Shown one piece after another: positions 52,316-61,430 of a stretch of DNA of 64,000 bases (the first letter of the stretch is position 1; each line of letters opens with the position of its first letter). The stretch lies in contig NZ_KE383842.1 of NCBI RefSeq assembly GCF_000422465.1, positions 1,808,710 to 1,872,709 on the forward strand, in the 5' to 3' direction. Below the pieces are notes generated by a model that had not been told where the DNA came from, made no database searches, and saw only the letters and a list, made by a program, of their open reading frames with translations. The stretch comes from Paenibacillus harenae DSM 16969 (GTDB taxonomy: Bacteria > Bacillota > Bacilli > Paenibacillales > Paenibacillaceae). The position numbers and the translations under genes are program-made.

Positions 52316-53005
52316 TTACAAATTGAAACGGTAGCCTACGCCCCATATCGTTTCGATATACTGCGGCTTGGACGGATCGCGTTCGATCTTCTCCCTCAGC
52401 TTGCTGATATAGACCGTCACCGAGGCCAGTTCCCCGAGCGAATCCATTCCCCAGATCCTGTCGTACAAATCATCCTTGGTGAATACCCGGTTCGGGTGCA
52501 TGGCAAGAAACAGCAGCAGATCATACTCCTTGGAGGTTAACGACAGCTCGGTTTCATTCACGAACACTTTCCGGGACAGCTTATCGATGTGAATGCCTCT
52601 AACCTGCAGCTCATCCTTAGGCTGCTGCGTCTGAACGGTCAACCGGTCGTACCTGGCCAAATGCGCTTTGACGCGGGCGACGAGCTCCGCCAAGCTGAAC
52701 GGCTTGATCACATAATCATCCGCCCCGAGTCCAAGGCCGCGAATTTTATCAATATCCTCTTTTCTCGCGGATACCATGAGGATCGGAATGTTTTTCACCT
52801 TGCGCACCTGCTTGCATATCTCAAAGCCGTCCACTCGGGGCAGCATCAAATCCAATATAATAAGGTCAAAATCCTCTTTGATCGCTTTCTCCAGGCCTTT
52901 ATCTCCGCTTTCCGCGATCTCGGCGGCAAATCCGTTTGCCTCCAAATAGTCCTTCTCCACCTCGGCAATAACCGTTTCATCTTCAATGATCAAAATTTTC
53001 TTCAT
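52316..53005 (-). CDS. OmpR-type two-component response regulator
   Basis: A 229-residue regulator. The receiver domain has the acidic pair in IEDE, the phospho-acceptor Asp52 in LIILDLMLPRVDG, and Lys in DDYVIKPFSLAEL. The winged-helix DNA-binding domain contains LSLTSKEYDLLLFLAMHPN and IETIWGVGYRFNL. Its ATG overlaps the stop of the kinase gene (ATGA). It probably regulates its own operon, which encodes an ABC transporter. Confidence 0.93.
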   Translation of the reverse strand: MKKILIIEDETVIAEVEKDYLEANGFAAEIAESGDKGLEKAIKEDFDLIILDLMLPRVDGFEICKQVRKVKNIPILMVSARKEDIDKIRGLGLGADDYVIKPFSLAELVARVKAHLARYDRLTVQTQQPKDELQVRGIHIDKLSRKVFVNETELSLTSKEYDLLLFLAMHPNRVFTKDDLYDRIWGMDSLGELASVTVYISKLREKIERDPSKPQYIETIWGVGYRFNL

Positions 53006-54495
53006 TCCCGCTCACCGCCAGTTCTCCCGATTTGCTGCAAGGGCAACGTAAAGGAGATTACGGTGCCTTCACCGGCCTTGCTCTCCGCCCATACCCGTCC
53101 GCCGTGCGCCTCCACGATCTGCTTCACGATCGCAAGACCCAGCCCGCTTCCGCCGGTCGACGAATTCCGGGACTGATCCGCCCGGTAGAACCGGTCGAAA
53201 ATATACGGCAGCGCTTCGCGGTCAATGCCCGGACCGTTATCCCGGATGCTGATCGCAGCCTCCTCCATACCGGCTGACAGCTTCATGTCTATTTTTTGAT
53301 TATCCCCAGACATATATTTTACGCTATTATTCACGATATTCATCACTACTCTTTGCAGCTTCTCGCGGTCGGCCGTCACGTAAACCGGCTGGCCCCCGTC
53401 GTCATGCAGCTCGAACGAGACAGCCTTCATATGGGGATCCGCCTGCAGCTCCATCGCGCAATCGCGCAGATAAGCGGTCATATCGATTTTCTCAAAATGA
53501 AACGGAAGCCGCTTCAAATCAAGCTTGGAAAACAAGAACAGCTCGTCGATCAATCGGTCCATGTCCGTCGCCTTCTTGTCGATCATTTGCATATATTTCG
53601 TCCGCTTCTCCTCCGTATCGGCAATGCCGTCGCGGATCCCTTCCATGCAAGCCTTGATTCCGGTAATCGGCGTTTTCAAATCATGGGAAATGTTCGAAAT
53701 GAGCTCTTTGCGGTTTTCTTCGTACTGCAGCTGAAGCTGGATGGATTGCTTTAACCGCTCCCTCATCTCTTCGAACGCTTCCCCCACTTTTCCGATCTCA
53801 TCCTTGCGCTTGAGATTAAGGCGATGGTCAAGGTTGCCCTCCTTGATCTGCTCCGCCGCCCTCTTCAACGTATACAGAGGTTTAATGATGCTGCGGGATA
53901 CGAGGTAGGTCAATAAACCGTTGGTCAATCCGATAATAAGGAGCAGGGACAGGAATAGGATCGGAAAGAGCTGCTGCATTTTATCCAGAATCGGATTCAT
54001 TTCCGAGAGCAAATAGAGCGTGCCGGCGCTTTGATCCTCAAAAACAAAATCATATTTCTCAACCGTAAACCGGTCATTGAGTTTGTCGTTCCACTCCGCC
54101 TCCTCCGGCCGAAACTGTTTCAGCTGGTCGTAGAGCCCGGGACTGTCCACGTAGGGGGACGCATACAGCACGCTGTCTTTTTGGACAATGACAAGCCCGG
54201 CCTGCAGCTCATTGAACGCTTCATCCACTTCCTGAAGAAACCGGCTGTCGGCCAGACGGCTCGGTTCATAGCTGGCCATAAATTTGACATTGGACAACAG
54301 TTCTTCCCTGCCGCCGATCATATCCCCGGTAAAGATCATATTACCGTGATCTGCCAGCTCATCCGAATGATGACGCTCTCCGATCATATCGCCGAAATAG
54401 AACTTTAAGACCAACACGGTGACCGCAATAAATAAGATGACCGGTATGAGGACCATTGCAATATAGGAAATAATCAGTCGTTTACGGATTGTCAT
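53002..54495 (-). CDS. HAMP-containing sensor histidine kinase
   Basis: A 497-residue membrane kinase. Transmembrane segments lie at about 9-31 and 177-199 and enclose an extracellular sensor of about 145 residues. HAMP is at 200-252, the phospho-acceptor is His271 in SNISHDLKTPITG, and the ATPase domain has the N box IVNNSVKYM, DNGPGID and GSGLGLAIVKQIVEAHGG. The large external domain sets it apart from the short BceS-type kinases often found with ABC transporters. The signal is unknown; the secreted protein of the same operon could be part of it. Confidence 0.92.
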   Translation of the reverse strand: MTIRKRLIISYIAMVLIPVILFIAVTVLVLKFYFGDMIGERHHSDELADHGNMIFTGDMIGGREELLSNVKFMASYEPSRLADSRFLQEVDEAFNELQAGLVIVQKDSVLYASPYVDSPGLYDQLKQFRPEEAEWNDKLNDRFTVEKYDFVFEDQSAGTLYLLSEMNPILDKMQQLFPILFLSLLLIIGLTNGLLTYLVSRSIIKPLYTLKRAAEQIKEGNLDHRLNLKRKDEIGKVGEAFEEMRERLKQSIQLQLQYEENRKELISNISHDLKTPITGIKACMEGIRDGIADTEEKRTKYMQMIDKKATDMDRLIDELFLFSKLDLKRLPFHFEKIDMTAYLRDCAMELQADPHMKAVSFELHDDGGQPVYVTADREKLQRVVMNIVNNSVKYMSGDNQKIDMKLSAGMEEAAISIRDNGPGIDREALPYIFDRFYRADQSRNSSTGGSGLGLAIVKQIVEAHGGRVWAESKAGEGTVISFTLPLQQIGRTGGERE

Positions 54496-54515
54496 GGAGC
54501 TTCACCTTGCTTCTA

Positions 54516-55265
54516 TCAAAATGACTTTCGTTCAAATAATAACAAGCTGCCTGTATAAGCCATCATACTATAAGAAACAAGAATGAAAAACGAATTTATC
54601 AGCCTGCCGGGCGACGCGCCGCTTCCAATCCACAGCGTATGCCAATCCGTATACGAGAAGACCGACCATACCGCAGCCTCGGGAAAAATAAACGGGAGCA
54701 GTTTAGCCGCAACGAAGATGAAAATCATCAGGCCGAGCGCCCCTGCGCTGCTAGTGAATCGTCCCGCAATGAACACGGCAATCAATCCAATAGCGATCAT
54801 CGGCACAAAAGCAACCGCATAGGCAATCATGCTGTCAACGATACTGCCAGACCCGTCAACACGGTTTAATAAAAGGGATCCGGCGACCGATGCCGCCCAT
54901 ACCGCCGCCAGATGAACGGCAATGTAGGCCGCCAGCGCCAGTACCTTGGACGCGAATATTTTTGCCCGGGTAATCGGCCGTACCAGAACGAGCTTCAAGG
55001 TACGAGCGGAGGTTTCACCGGTAAATAACTCGACGGCGGTCATCATCAGGAACAGCGGCAGAAACAGCGTAGTGAACAAGCCGAGCATCATGATCGGCAG
55101 ATCGGATCCCAGTCCTGCCCCGATTCCCGTATTGATTTGCAGCAATGCCAGAGCCAGCGCCGATAACGCCGGGATTAGAACGGTCAGCAGAAGGAAGCCT
55201 TTCGTTCTCCGCTGCACCCACAGCTTCTCCATTTCATTGAGCCAGTTGGCGGTTAGACTAAACAT
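54516..55265 (-). CDS. ABC-2 type transporter permease
   Basis: A 249-residue protein with six hydrophobic spans in the ABC-2 layout (N-terminal MEKLWVQRRTKGFLLLTVLI, then long loops with FTGETSARTLKLVLVRPITR). It overlaps the ATPase gene by eight bases and forms the exporter with it. Such small pairs export peptides or lipids, or act as detoxification pumps. Confidence 0.88.
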   Translation of the reverse strand: MFSLTANWLNEMEKLWVQRRTKGFLLLTVLIPALSALALALLQINTGIGAGLGSDLPIMMLGLFTTLFLPLFLMMTAVELFTGETSARTLKLVLVRPITRAKIFASKVLALAAYIAVHLAAVWAASVAGSLLLNRVDGSGSIVDSMIAYAVAFVPMIAIGLIAVFIAGRFTSSAGALGLMIFIFVAAKLLPFIFPEAAVWSVFSYTDWHTLWIGSGASPGRLINSFFILVSYSMMAYTGSLLLFERKSF

Positions 55266-55995
55266 ACGCGTTCGCTTCCTTTATCGTTTGTATTTGCTCT
55301 AGATAATATTGCTCCAGCGTCAATCCGTCAGACAGCAATCCCTGCAGCCGATCCTGCCGGATCAGCGCGCCTTGCCGCAAAATGCCGAACCGGTTCACCA
55401 GCTTCTCCATATCGCCGATCATATGACTGGAAATGAGAAAGGCGATGCCTTGCTCTCCGGCCAGCCGGCTAATCGTCTGACGGATATCGACCATGCCTTC
55501 GATATCGAGTCCGTTCGTCGGTTCGTCGAGAATCATAAGCTGCGGATTCGGCAGCAGCGCTGCGGCAAGCGCCAGCCTCTGCTTCATGCCAAGCGAAAAA
55601 CCGCCCGCTTTCTCCCGTTTATAAGGCGTTAACCCCACTTCCTCGAGCACCTGATCGATCCGTGATCTCGGTAAATCGGGATAGAATCGGCTGGCCAGCT
55701 TCAAATTTTCATACGCGCTCAAATAGTCGTATACATCCGCAGATTCGATCACGCAGCCGACGCGCGCCATCACCTGCTCGAATCGCTGAGGCGCAGGCTG
55801 ACCGAACAATCGCACCGTCCCCCGATCCGGCCTTGTTAATCCAGTAATAATTTTGAGCAGCGTTGTTTTCCCTGCCCCGTTCGGTCCGAACAGCCCGAAC
55901 ACATCCCCTTTGGACAGCCCGAAGCCGACGTTATGAATCCCGCGGCCGTTGTTGAACCGCTTGGAAACATCCTGTACCTCCAATATCCCTTCCAA
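55258..55995 (-). CDS. ABC transporter ATP-binding protein
   Basis: A 245-residue ATPase. Walker A is FGPNGAGKTTLLK, the signature is FSLGMKQRLALAAALL, Walker B is LMILDEPTNGLD, and the H-loop is LISSHMIGDMEK. It starts with TTG after AAGGAG. It powers the ABC-2 permease directly downstream and is the only ABC ATPase in the window. It belongs to the exporter class and would not energise the sugar importers. Confidence 0.92.
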   Translation of the reverse strand: MEGILEVQDVSKRFNNGRGIHNVGFGLSKGDVFGLFGPNGAGKTTLLKIITGLTRPDRGTVRLFGQPAPQRFEQVMARVGCVIESADVYDYLSAYENLKLASRFYPDLPRSRIDQVLEEVGLTPYKREKAGGFSLGMKQRLALAAALLPNPQLMILDEPTNGLDIEGMVDIRQTISRLAGEQGIAFLISSHMIGDMEKLVNRFGILRQGALIRQDRLQGLLSDGLTLEQYYLEQIQTIKEANAYV

Positions 55996-56064
55996 TCGCT
56001 GCAGCTCCTTTCCGTTACATCGTTATGCAGCCGGACAAACTTAGTCCGGCTGCTGCGGCTTCAT

Positions 56065-56964
56065 TTAGTGATGCCAGGGGAAGTTATGCTCGTTATGCTC
56101 ATCCCGCTGGATCGTTTCAACCTGCTTCCCGGTCAAATCGATCGTGTCCGGCACCGTTTGATTAAAATCGGACATCTTAAAATCAAGGGTAATGACCACT
56201 TCATGAGTAGTTCCTGCTTCATCCGATCCCGTTACGACCAGCTCCGCCGTCTGGTGCTCGATATAATTCTCCGCGTTAATATCCGCATCGAAATTGATTT
56301 CCTTGACTTGAATCCGATCCGTTAATTTCGGCATTTTCGACATAAGTTCAACATGCATTTCCGAATCGATGTTTGCGTTTGCCCACTGACCGTGATCGGC
56401 CATGTTAGAAATAGCCAAGGTTCCGACCGCATTGACGACCGCCGGAATCTGGCTGCCGGACATATGCAGCGAAGCGTGCTTGCCGCCATCCGCCGATTGC
56501 TCCACCGTTGCAAGCTCCTTCAGATTGCCCATCAAAGCGTCGATGACCGATTCCATATGTTTAGGAGGTCCGGCATGGCTTTCATCCTTTTGCCATTCCG
56601 CTTCTCCTGCCTCAAGTTGCTTATATACCTCGCTCTCGCCAGTGTTCAGAATCACCTTGCCATCCTGCTTGAACATGCTCAATTTCTTCTCTTCGGAGCC
56701 GGCGCGAAAATTCACTGATGCGCTCATCGCGTCTTGCCCGTGATTCATCTTCGCAAGCAGGTCCGCGCTTAGTATGGCAGATCCGTTATCCGTAACCGTA
56801 ATCGTCCCTGCGCTCGTTACGCTGGAGACGGTATGGCTGTTTTTAATAGCCGCTTTATATACGTCATATCCTGATGTGCCCGCCATGGCGGAAACGCCGC
56901 TCGCAATAAGCATTACCACTCCTAGTCCAAATACCGCTCCCATCGTCATCCACTTTTTCTTCAT
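56065..56964 (-). CDS. Secreted or membrane-anchored protein of unknown family (299 residues)
   Basis: A signal sequence (KKKWMTMGAVFGLGVVMLIASG, about residues 2-24) with a likely signal-peptidase site after VSAMA. The mature part is beta-rich with repeated strands (VTSAGTITVTDNGSAI, VSFRAG-like segments, TAELVVTGSDEAGTTHEVVI) and resembles lipid-carrier or LolA/YceI-like barrels in style only. The C-terminus is histidine-rich (RDEHNEHNFPWHH). It heads the ABC exporter and two-component operon; GGAGG precedes the ATG. It may bind the exported ligand or feed a signal to the kinase (inference). Confidence 0.7.
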   Translation of the reverse strand: MKKKWMTMGAVFGLGVVMLIASGVSAMAGTSGYDVYKAAIKNSHTVSSVTSAGTITVTDNGSAILSADLLAKMNHGQDAMSASVNFRAGSEEKKLSMFKQDGKVILNTGESEVYKQLEAGEAEWQKDESHAGPPKHMESVIDALMGNLKELATVEQSADGGKHASLHMSGSQIPAVVNAVGTLAISNMADHGQWANANIDSEMHVELMSKMPKLTDRIQVKEINFDADINAENYIEHQTAELVVTGSDEAGTTHEVVITLDFKMSDFNQTVPDTIDLTGKQVETIQRDEHNEHNFPWHH

Positions 56965-57076
56965 TGTTTACCTCCAATATTTTATTTAGAAAGCTTTCTA
57001 TAACCAGCATAGCCCTCATGTCTAAACGACCTCTTAACGAATTCTAAAAAAAGTATAAAGATCGCTTCAACAAGGT

Positions 57077-57167
57077 GAAACGGCTGTCGCCGTCCTTTGG
57101 CGGCGAAGCGTGTTTCATTCCGAGAAATACAAGCCCAGTATAGAGAAACTTATACTTTCTTGTATTT
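57077..57167 (-). ncRNA. Candidate structured RNA element, copy B (leader of the secreted-protein operon)
   Basis: Stem 1 pairs AAATACAAG (57125-57133) with CTTGTATTT (57159-57167) and AGTATA (57137-57142) with TATACT (57151-57156). Stem 2 has outer arms GAAAC (57077-57081) and GTTTC (57112-57116) and an inner hairpin TCGCCG/CGGCGA. The layout equals copy A at 30111-30223, with compensatory differences and the shared loop bases AAACTT. It lies 113 bases ahead of the secreted-protein gene on its coding strand. Confidence 0.55.
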
Positions 57168-57197
57168 CATGCAGAAACGCCTGTCGGCGTCCAATTA

Positions 57198-57244
57198 AAA
57201 AAAAGGCCGATCATGGCCATATTTGACCATGATCAACCTTTTTA
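57198..57244 (-). terminator. Terminator after the acetyltransferase gene
   Basis: AAAGG-ccGATCATGG pairs with CCATGATC-aa-CCTTT; on the minus strand T-rich sequence follows. It closes the acetyltransferase transcript whose stop codon is at 57260. Confidence 0.8.
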
Positions 57245-57259
57245 TGCCCCATGCTCCCC

Positions 57260-57790
57260 TTATTCCCTTATCCAGCCCTCTTCTATGACTAGTTCGCGTA
57301 TCACCCTGGCAGGACTTCCTCCGGCCAATACATTGTCCGGAATGCTTTTATTGACGGTGCTTTTAGCAGCGATGACGGAATTATCGCCAATGCTGACTCC
57401 AGGAAGAATAGTGCAGTCCGCTCCAATCCAAACGTTGTTGCCGATCGTTATTTTTTTGCTGAGATCACCTTGATCGGCACTGTCCAAACGATGATAATTG
57501 CTGTCAAAAATGCTTGTTCTTGGACCGATTTTCACGTTATCCCCAATCACGATCTCTTTATTGGCCGCGATGCCCACGCCGGCGTTCACATAAACGTTAT
57601 CCCCGATTTTCAGGCTTGCATCCTTCGTGCTGGTAATTTGAACAGCCCATGGATGACCGACGATCGAAAGATTTCTCCCTACCTGGATCGTACCTATTTT
57701 GTTAACGAACACTTTCCCGCGCAGCTTTGTAGCGGTGCTGCCGAATTTATAAAATCCTTTAAATCTGTACAGTACATTACGAAGTCTCAT
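57260..57790 (-). CDS. Left-handed beta-helix acyltransferase (hexapeptide family)
   Basis: About 176 residues with repeated hexapeptide-type turns (IGDNVYVNAGVGIAANKEI, IGDNVKIGPRTSIFDSNYH, IGNNVWIGADCTILPGVSIG, NSVIAAKSTVNKSIPDN). The catalytic-type His is in SNYHRLD. It resembles maltose/galactoside O-acetyltransferases and capsule-modifying enzymes. The acceptor is unknown. ATG 57790 is preferred, seven bases after GGGAGG. It is a single gene next to an accessory AT-rich region. Confidence 0.85.
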   Translation of the reverse strand: MRLRNVLYRFKGFYKFGSTATKLRGKVFVNKIGTIQVGRNLSIVGHPWAVQITSTKDASLKIGDNVYVNAGVGIAANKEIVIGDNVKIGPRTSIFDSNYHRLDSADQGDLSKKITIGNNVWIGADCTILPGVSIGDNSVIAAKSTVNKSIPDNVLAGGSPARVIRELVIEEGWIRE

Positions 57791-57965
57791 CACACAGCCT
57801 CCCATCTCTATGTTATACGCATATGGAGAAGTATACCAGAAGTTATAGTCCTATTTTGATTAGAAATTATTAAAAATAATAGCTATGTTAAATTATATTG
57901 TTGATAATTGAAATATACGAACTTTTGTTCTATAATAGTCGGCATAAACCTTGATTTTGGGGTGA

Positions 57966-58247
57966 TTTTCCTATGGATTTCGGTTTATCGAATGCATGAT
58001 TGAGGGCTTTTCACTACGTAAGAGTGCAGAATTAATTCATGAGGAGGTTACGCATGTAACCCTATTCTATTGGCGACATAAGATTTTATCCGCTTTAAAG
58101 CAAATACCAACCGAAACTTTCCAAGGTATCGTCGAATTGGACGAGACCTACTTCCTATACTCTGAAAAGGGAAAGAAAAATATCACTGAACGTAGACCAC
58201 GCAAACGTGGTGGTAAAGCCAAATACCGTGGGATTAGTAACGACTAA
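57966..58247 (+). pseudogene. IS1595-type transposase fragment
   Basis: About 90 codons of an ISXO2/IS1595-like transposase: CMIEGFSLRKSAELIHEEV, TLFYWRHKILSALKQ and GIVELDETYFLYSEKGKK with the first catalytic Asp, then KRGGKAKYRGISND and a stop. The zinc-ribbon N-terminus and the rest of the catalytic domain are missing. No intact ends were found. The surrounding DNA (57.8-59.2 kb) is clearly more AT-rich than the window, indicating acquired sequence. Confidence 0.8.
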
Positions 58248-58362
58248 AAATATGTTAGTTTCTTCCTGTCTGTTTCCTGTAAAGGAGACAAACGTTTATC
58301 TTCGCCAAGCATTGTTTACTTGCTAAGCTAGAAGAGTTCAATTAATACACAGGAGTGAGAGT

Positions 58363-59079
58363 GTGGAGCACAAAGGTAATCTTCTTGCAGGTCGAGTCAA
58401 AGAAATCCGTAGGTATCCTGTCAAATCAATTTTAGGGGAGTCCTTGTTAACAGTGTCGATTGACCGTCGAGGTCTCATTGGAGACCGTTTGTGGGCAATC
58501 AAAAATAGTAGTGGAAAGTTCGGTAGTGGGAAGACGACCAGACGGTTTCAGCAGATGAAAGGGTTATTTAGTTATAAATCAAGATACGATGGGTCTGTTC
58601 CAATTGTAACTATGCCTGATGGATTGGATTATCGAGGTGACGACGATGCCGTAAATGAGGCGTTGAGTAAATGGCTCGGATTTCAAGTAACCTTGACACG
58701 AGAAGAGTCAATATCTCATTTTGACGAAGGTCCAATAAGCATAATAACGACCTCCTCAATACAAATGTTGAGTCAGCGATTAGGAGAACCTGTAGACCCC
58801 CGTCGTTTTCGAGCGAACATTTTAATTGATACAGATTCAACTGGATTCATCGAAGATGATTGGGTTGATAGATTAGTCAAAGTTGGACCGAACGTAATCC
58901 TAAGAGTTGTTGCTCCTCTCCAAAGATGCGTAATGGTGAACAATGCTCAAGAAGAATTACAAGAGGATGTTCGATTACTCCGTGTGTTGGCTGAAAATCA
59001 TGGTGCAACATTTGGTGTATGGGCGAAGGTCGAACAGTGTGGTGAAATAGCTGTCGGGGATGAAACAATCTTGGAATGA
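58363..59079 (+). CDS. MOSC domain protein
   Basis: A 238-residue protein with the N-terminal MOSC beta-barrel opening VKEIRRYPVKSILGESL and GLIGDRLWAI. The MOSC core contains FRANILIDTDSTGFIEDDW and PLQRCVMVNN with the cysteine seen in mARC/YcbX-type molybdenum or sulfur carriers. It may carry a molybdenum cofactor or sulfur; no partner reductase is nearby. GTG start after AGGAG. Low GC and adjacency to the IS1595 remnant point to horizontal transfer. Confidence 0.85.
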   Translation: MEHKGNLLAGRVKEIRRYPVKSILGESLLTVSIDRRGLIGDRLWAIKNSSGKFGSGKTTRRFQQMKGLFSYKSRYDGSVPIVTMPDGLDYRGDDDAVNEALSKWLGFQVTLTREESISHFDEGPISIITTSSIQMLSQRLGEPVDPRRFRANILIDTDSTGFIEDDWVDRLVKVGPNVILRVVAPLQRCVMVNNAQEELQEDVRLLRVLAENHGATFGVWAKVEQCGEIAVGDETILE

Positions 59080-59117
59080 CACAAATCGAATTGATAATGG
59101 AGATAGTTATAAAATTT

Positions 59118-59150
59118 ACCGCCTTTTTGAAAAGGCGGTTTTCATTTTGT
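59118..59150 (+). terminator. Terminator after the MOSC gene
   Basis: ACCGCCTTTT / AAAAGGCGGT with a two-base spacer, followed by TTTTCATTTTG. It is 39 bases beyond the MOSC stop codon. Confidence 0.85.
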
Positions 59151-59198
59151 CTGGAATCAACAATTAAATTTAACAGAGCCAAAATAATAAATCGCGGG

Positions 59199-59236
59199 CA
59201 AAAAAAAAAAATGACTCCTTAAAAAATAGGAATCAT
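59199..59236 (-). terminator. Terminator after gluconokinase
   Basis: On the minus strand ATGATTCCT pairs with AGGAGTCAT (one mismatch) across a T-rich loop and is followed by twelve T. It lies about 33 bases beyond the gluconokinase stop codon. Confidence 0.75.
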
Positions 59237-59268
59237 CTATGAACGGTTAACCGGTTATAAGGAATGAT

Positions 59269-60807
59269 TTACATCCACTTTTTCTGATACGCTGCGATTT
59301 CGCGATACTCATCCGTCAAGATCCGGGACATGCGGACAAAGATCCGGCTTAACTCCTTATACTGCTCGACATGATCCGTATTAGGGACATGCTTATGAGA
59401 CGTCCCCATCATGGTGGATACGACATGAAGGGAATCGACTTCGCCGATGCTGTATAATCCGAGAATCGCAGCGCCCAGGCAGGAGCTTTCGAAGCTCTCG
59501 GGCACCTGCACCTCTTGATCGAAGATATCGGCCATCATCTGGCGCCATAGCTCGGATCTGGCGAATCCGCCCGTGGCTTGAATCTTGGTCGGACGGCCGA
59601 TCAGCTCTTCCAGGGCCATATACACGGAGAAGAGATTAAAGATAACGCCTTCAAGTACGGCGCGGATCATATGCTGCTTCTTATGGTGAAGCCCAAGTCC
59701 GAAGAAGGAACCTCTTGCGTTGGCATCCCACAGGGGTGCTCTCTCCCCGGCCAAATAAGGATGGAACAGCAAACCGTCCGCACCCGGCTTCACAAGGGAA
59801 GCAATCTCGGTAAGAAGCTCATAGGGATCTTTGCCGAGAAGCATTGCCGTTTCTTTCTCCGCGGAACAGAGCTGGTCGCGCAGCCAGCGGAAGATCATCC
59901 CGCCGTTATTGACGGGACCGCCGATAACCCACATATCTTCCGTCAGCGCATAGCAGAAAATTCTTCCTTTCGGATCGGTTACCGGACGGTCCGTTACGGT
60001 GCGGATCGCTCCGCTCGTTCCGATGGTTACGGCAACCGTCCCCGGATCAATGGCATTCACGCCCAGGTTCGACAGAACGCCGTCGCTTGCTCCCACGACA
60101 AACGGCGTCGAAGCAGGCAAATTCATTTCCGCCGCCCATCCCGCATCCATTCCCGATAGATGATGGGTTGTAGGCACCGGCTCGGACAATTTGTCCGTCG
60201 ATACCCCGGTTACCTCGAGAGCTTCCTGATCCCAAGCAAGCTCCGTCAAATTAAACATGCCGGTTGCCGAAGCGATCGAATAATCGACAATATACCGCTT
60301 GAACAATTTGTAAAATACGAATTCTTTAATCGAAATGAACTTATGCGTGCGCGCAAACAGCTCCGGCTCCTCATGTCTCAGCCAAGTCAGCTTCGACAGC
60401 GGGGACATTGGATGCAGCGGCGTGCCCGTTCGCAAATAAATCTGGTGTCCGTTCATCTCGTTCCGGATCCGCTCCGTCCAGGAGGCGCTGCGGTTATCCG
60501 CCCAGGTTATGCACCTGGTTAGCGGAACGCCGTCCGAATCAACCGCAATGATGCTGTGCATGGCGGAGCTGAACGAAACGCAGAGCACGCTTGACGCTTG
60601 TACGCCCCTGCTCTGAACGACATGCTTGATCGTGCCGATAACCGCGCGGAATATTTCCTCCGGATCCTGTTCCGCAACGTCAGGCTTAGGCGAATATAGC
60701 GGATACTCGATCGTATGACTTGCGATAAGCTTGCCTGACGTATCAAAAAGAACGGACTTTGTGCTTGTTGTGCCAATATCCACGCCAATCACATATGAGG
60801 CTGTCAA
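59269..60807 (-). CDS. gntK: Gluconokinase (FGGY family)
   Basis: About 512 residues of the FGGY carbohydrate kinase fold. The N-terminal phosphate motif is VIGVDIGTTSTKSVLFD. The gluconokinase-type substrate region includes SFSSAMHSIIAVD and RTGTPLHPMSPLSKL. The C-terminal ATP site contains TIGTSGAIRTV and GPVNNGGMIFRWLRD. It phosphorylates gluconate to 6-phosphogluconate. TTG 60807 is preferred, after AGAAGGAGTG. It lies directly behind the wreck of gnd and gntP, so it survives from a gluconate operon that has lost its importer and next enzyme. Confidence 0.9.
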   Translation of the reverse strand: MTASYVIGVDIGTTSTKSVLFDTSGKLIASHTIEYPLYSPKPDVAEQDPEEIFRAVIGTIKHVVQSRGVQASSVLCVSFSSAMHSIIAVDSDGVPLTRCITWADNRSASWTERIRNEMNGHQIYLRTGTPLHPMSPLSKLTWLRHEEPELFARTHKFISIKEFVFYKLFKRYIVDYSIASATGMFNLTELAWDQEALEVTGVSTDKLSEPVPTTHHLSGMDAGWAAEMNLPASTPFVVGASDGVLSNLGVNAIDPGTVAVTIGTSGAIRTVTDRPVTDPKGRIFCYALTEDMWVIGGPVNNGGMIFRWLRDQLCSAEKETAMLLGKDPYELLTEIASLVKPGADGLLFHPYLAGERAPLWDANARGSFFGLGLHHKKQHMIRAVLEGVIFNLFSVYMALEELIGRPTKIQATGGFARSELWRQMMADIFDQEVQVPESFESSCLGAAILGLYSIGEVDSLHVVSTMMGTSHKHVPNTDHVEQYKELSRIFVRMSRILTDEYREIAAYQKKWM

Positions 60808-60843
60808 GTTGCTTTCACTCCTTCTCACTTCATCCTGTCATTC

Positions 60844-61241
60844 TTAGAACTTTACAACGCCATGTCCGCCGAACTCATTGCGCAAAGCCGCCACGACCTT
60901 GGCTGAGAACGAATCCTCATCCTGGGACCGGTATCTCAACATAAGAGACATCGCGATAAACGGCGCCGCCGCCCCGTAATCAAGGGCGGTTTCCACCGTC
61001 CATTTCCCTTCGCCGGACGAATGAACCACTCCCTTCAGCTGACTGAGGCCGTGATCTTTGCTGAATGCCCTTCAGTCAAATCCATCAGCCACGACCGGAC
61101 GACCGAACCATTATTCCAAACTTTTGCCACTTTCTCATAATCGAACTCGTACGGGCTTTTGTCAAGCACTTCGAACCCTTCCGCGATCGCTTGCATCATG
61201 CCGTACTCAATTCCGTTGCGGATCATTTTGAGGAAATGGCA
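60844..61241 (-). pseudogene. gnd: 6-phosphogluconate dehydrogenase remnant
   Basis: Only the C-terminal half remains. The first frame reads [20 protein letters not shown] to LMDLTEG. A one-base frameshift near 61065 moves the reading to [21 protein letters not shown], and it continues TALDYGAAAPFIAMSLMLRY to NEFGGHGVVKF and stop. The ending is that of the short GntZ-type enzyme. The NAD-binding half is missing, so it is dead. Confidence 0.85.
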
Positions 61242-61247
61242 TGGAAT

Positions 61248-61406
61248 CTATGATTCCCGGCTGGTTCTCCTCGCAAGGATCGGCATTCCTGCGGCCAAAC
61301 CCGCTCCGGTTGCCGTAATGATAAGCGCGACGAAGGGATTAAGCTTAACGACGGTAATCAACAAGAGCAGCACGACGATCGCTGCAAGTACGATAAATAG
61401 CAACAT
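61248..61406 (-). pseudogene. gntP: Gluconate permease N-terminal remnant
   Basis: GGAGG and ATG open a frame reading the first transmembrane segment of GntP-type permeases (VKLNPFVALIITATGAGLAA to GMP). It then becomes unrelated and stops after 52 codons. The gnd remnant begins about seven bases later in the same frame, so one deletion joined the start of gntP to the second half of gnd. Confidence 0.75.
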
Positions 61407-61430
61407 GTTGTATAAAACCTCCAAGCAGTG

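Noticed and set aside
55258..55995. ATPase for the sugar importers
   Set aside because: Its sequence and its overlap with an ABC-2 permease place it in the exporter class.
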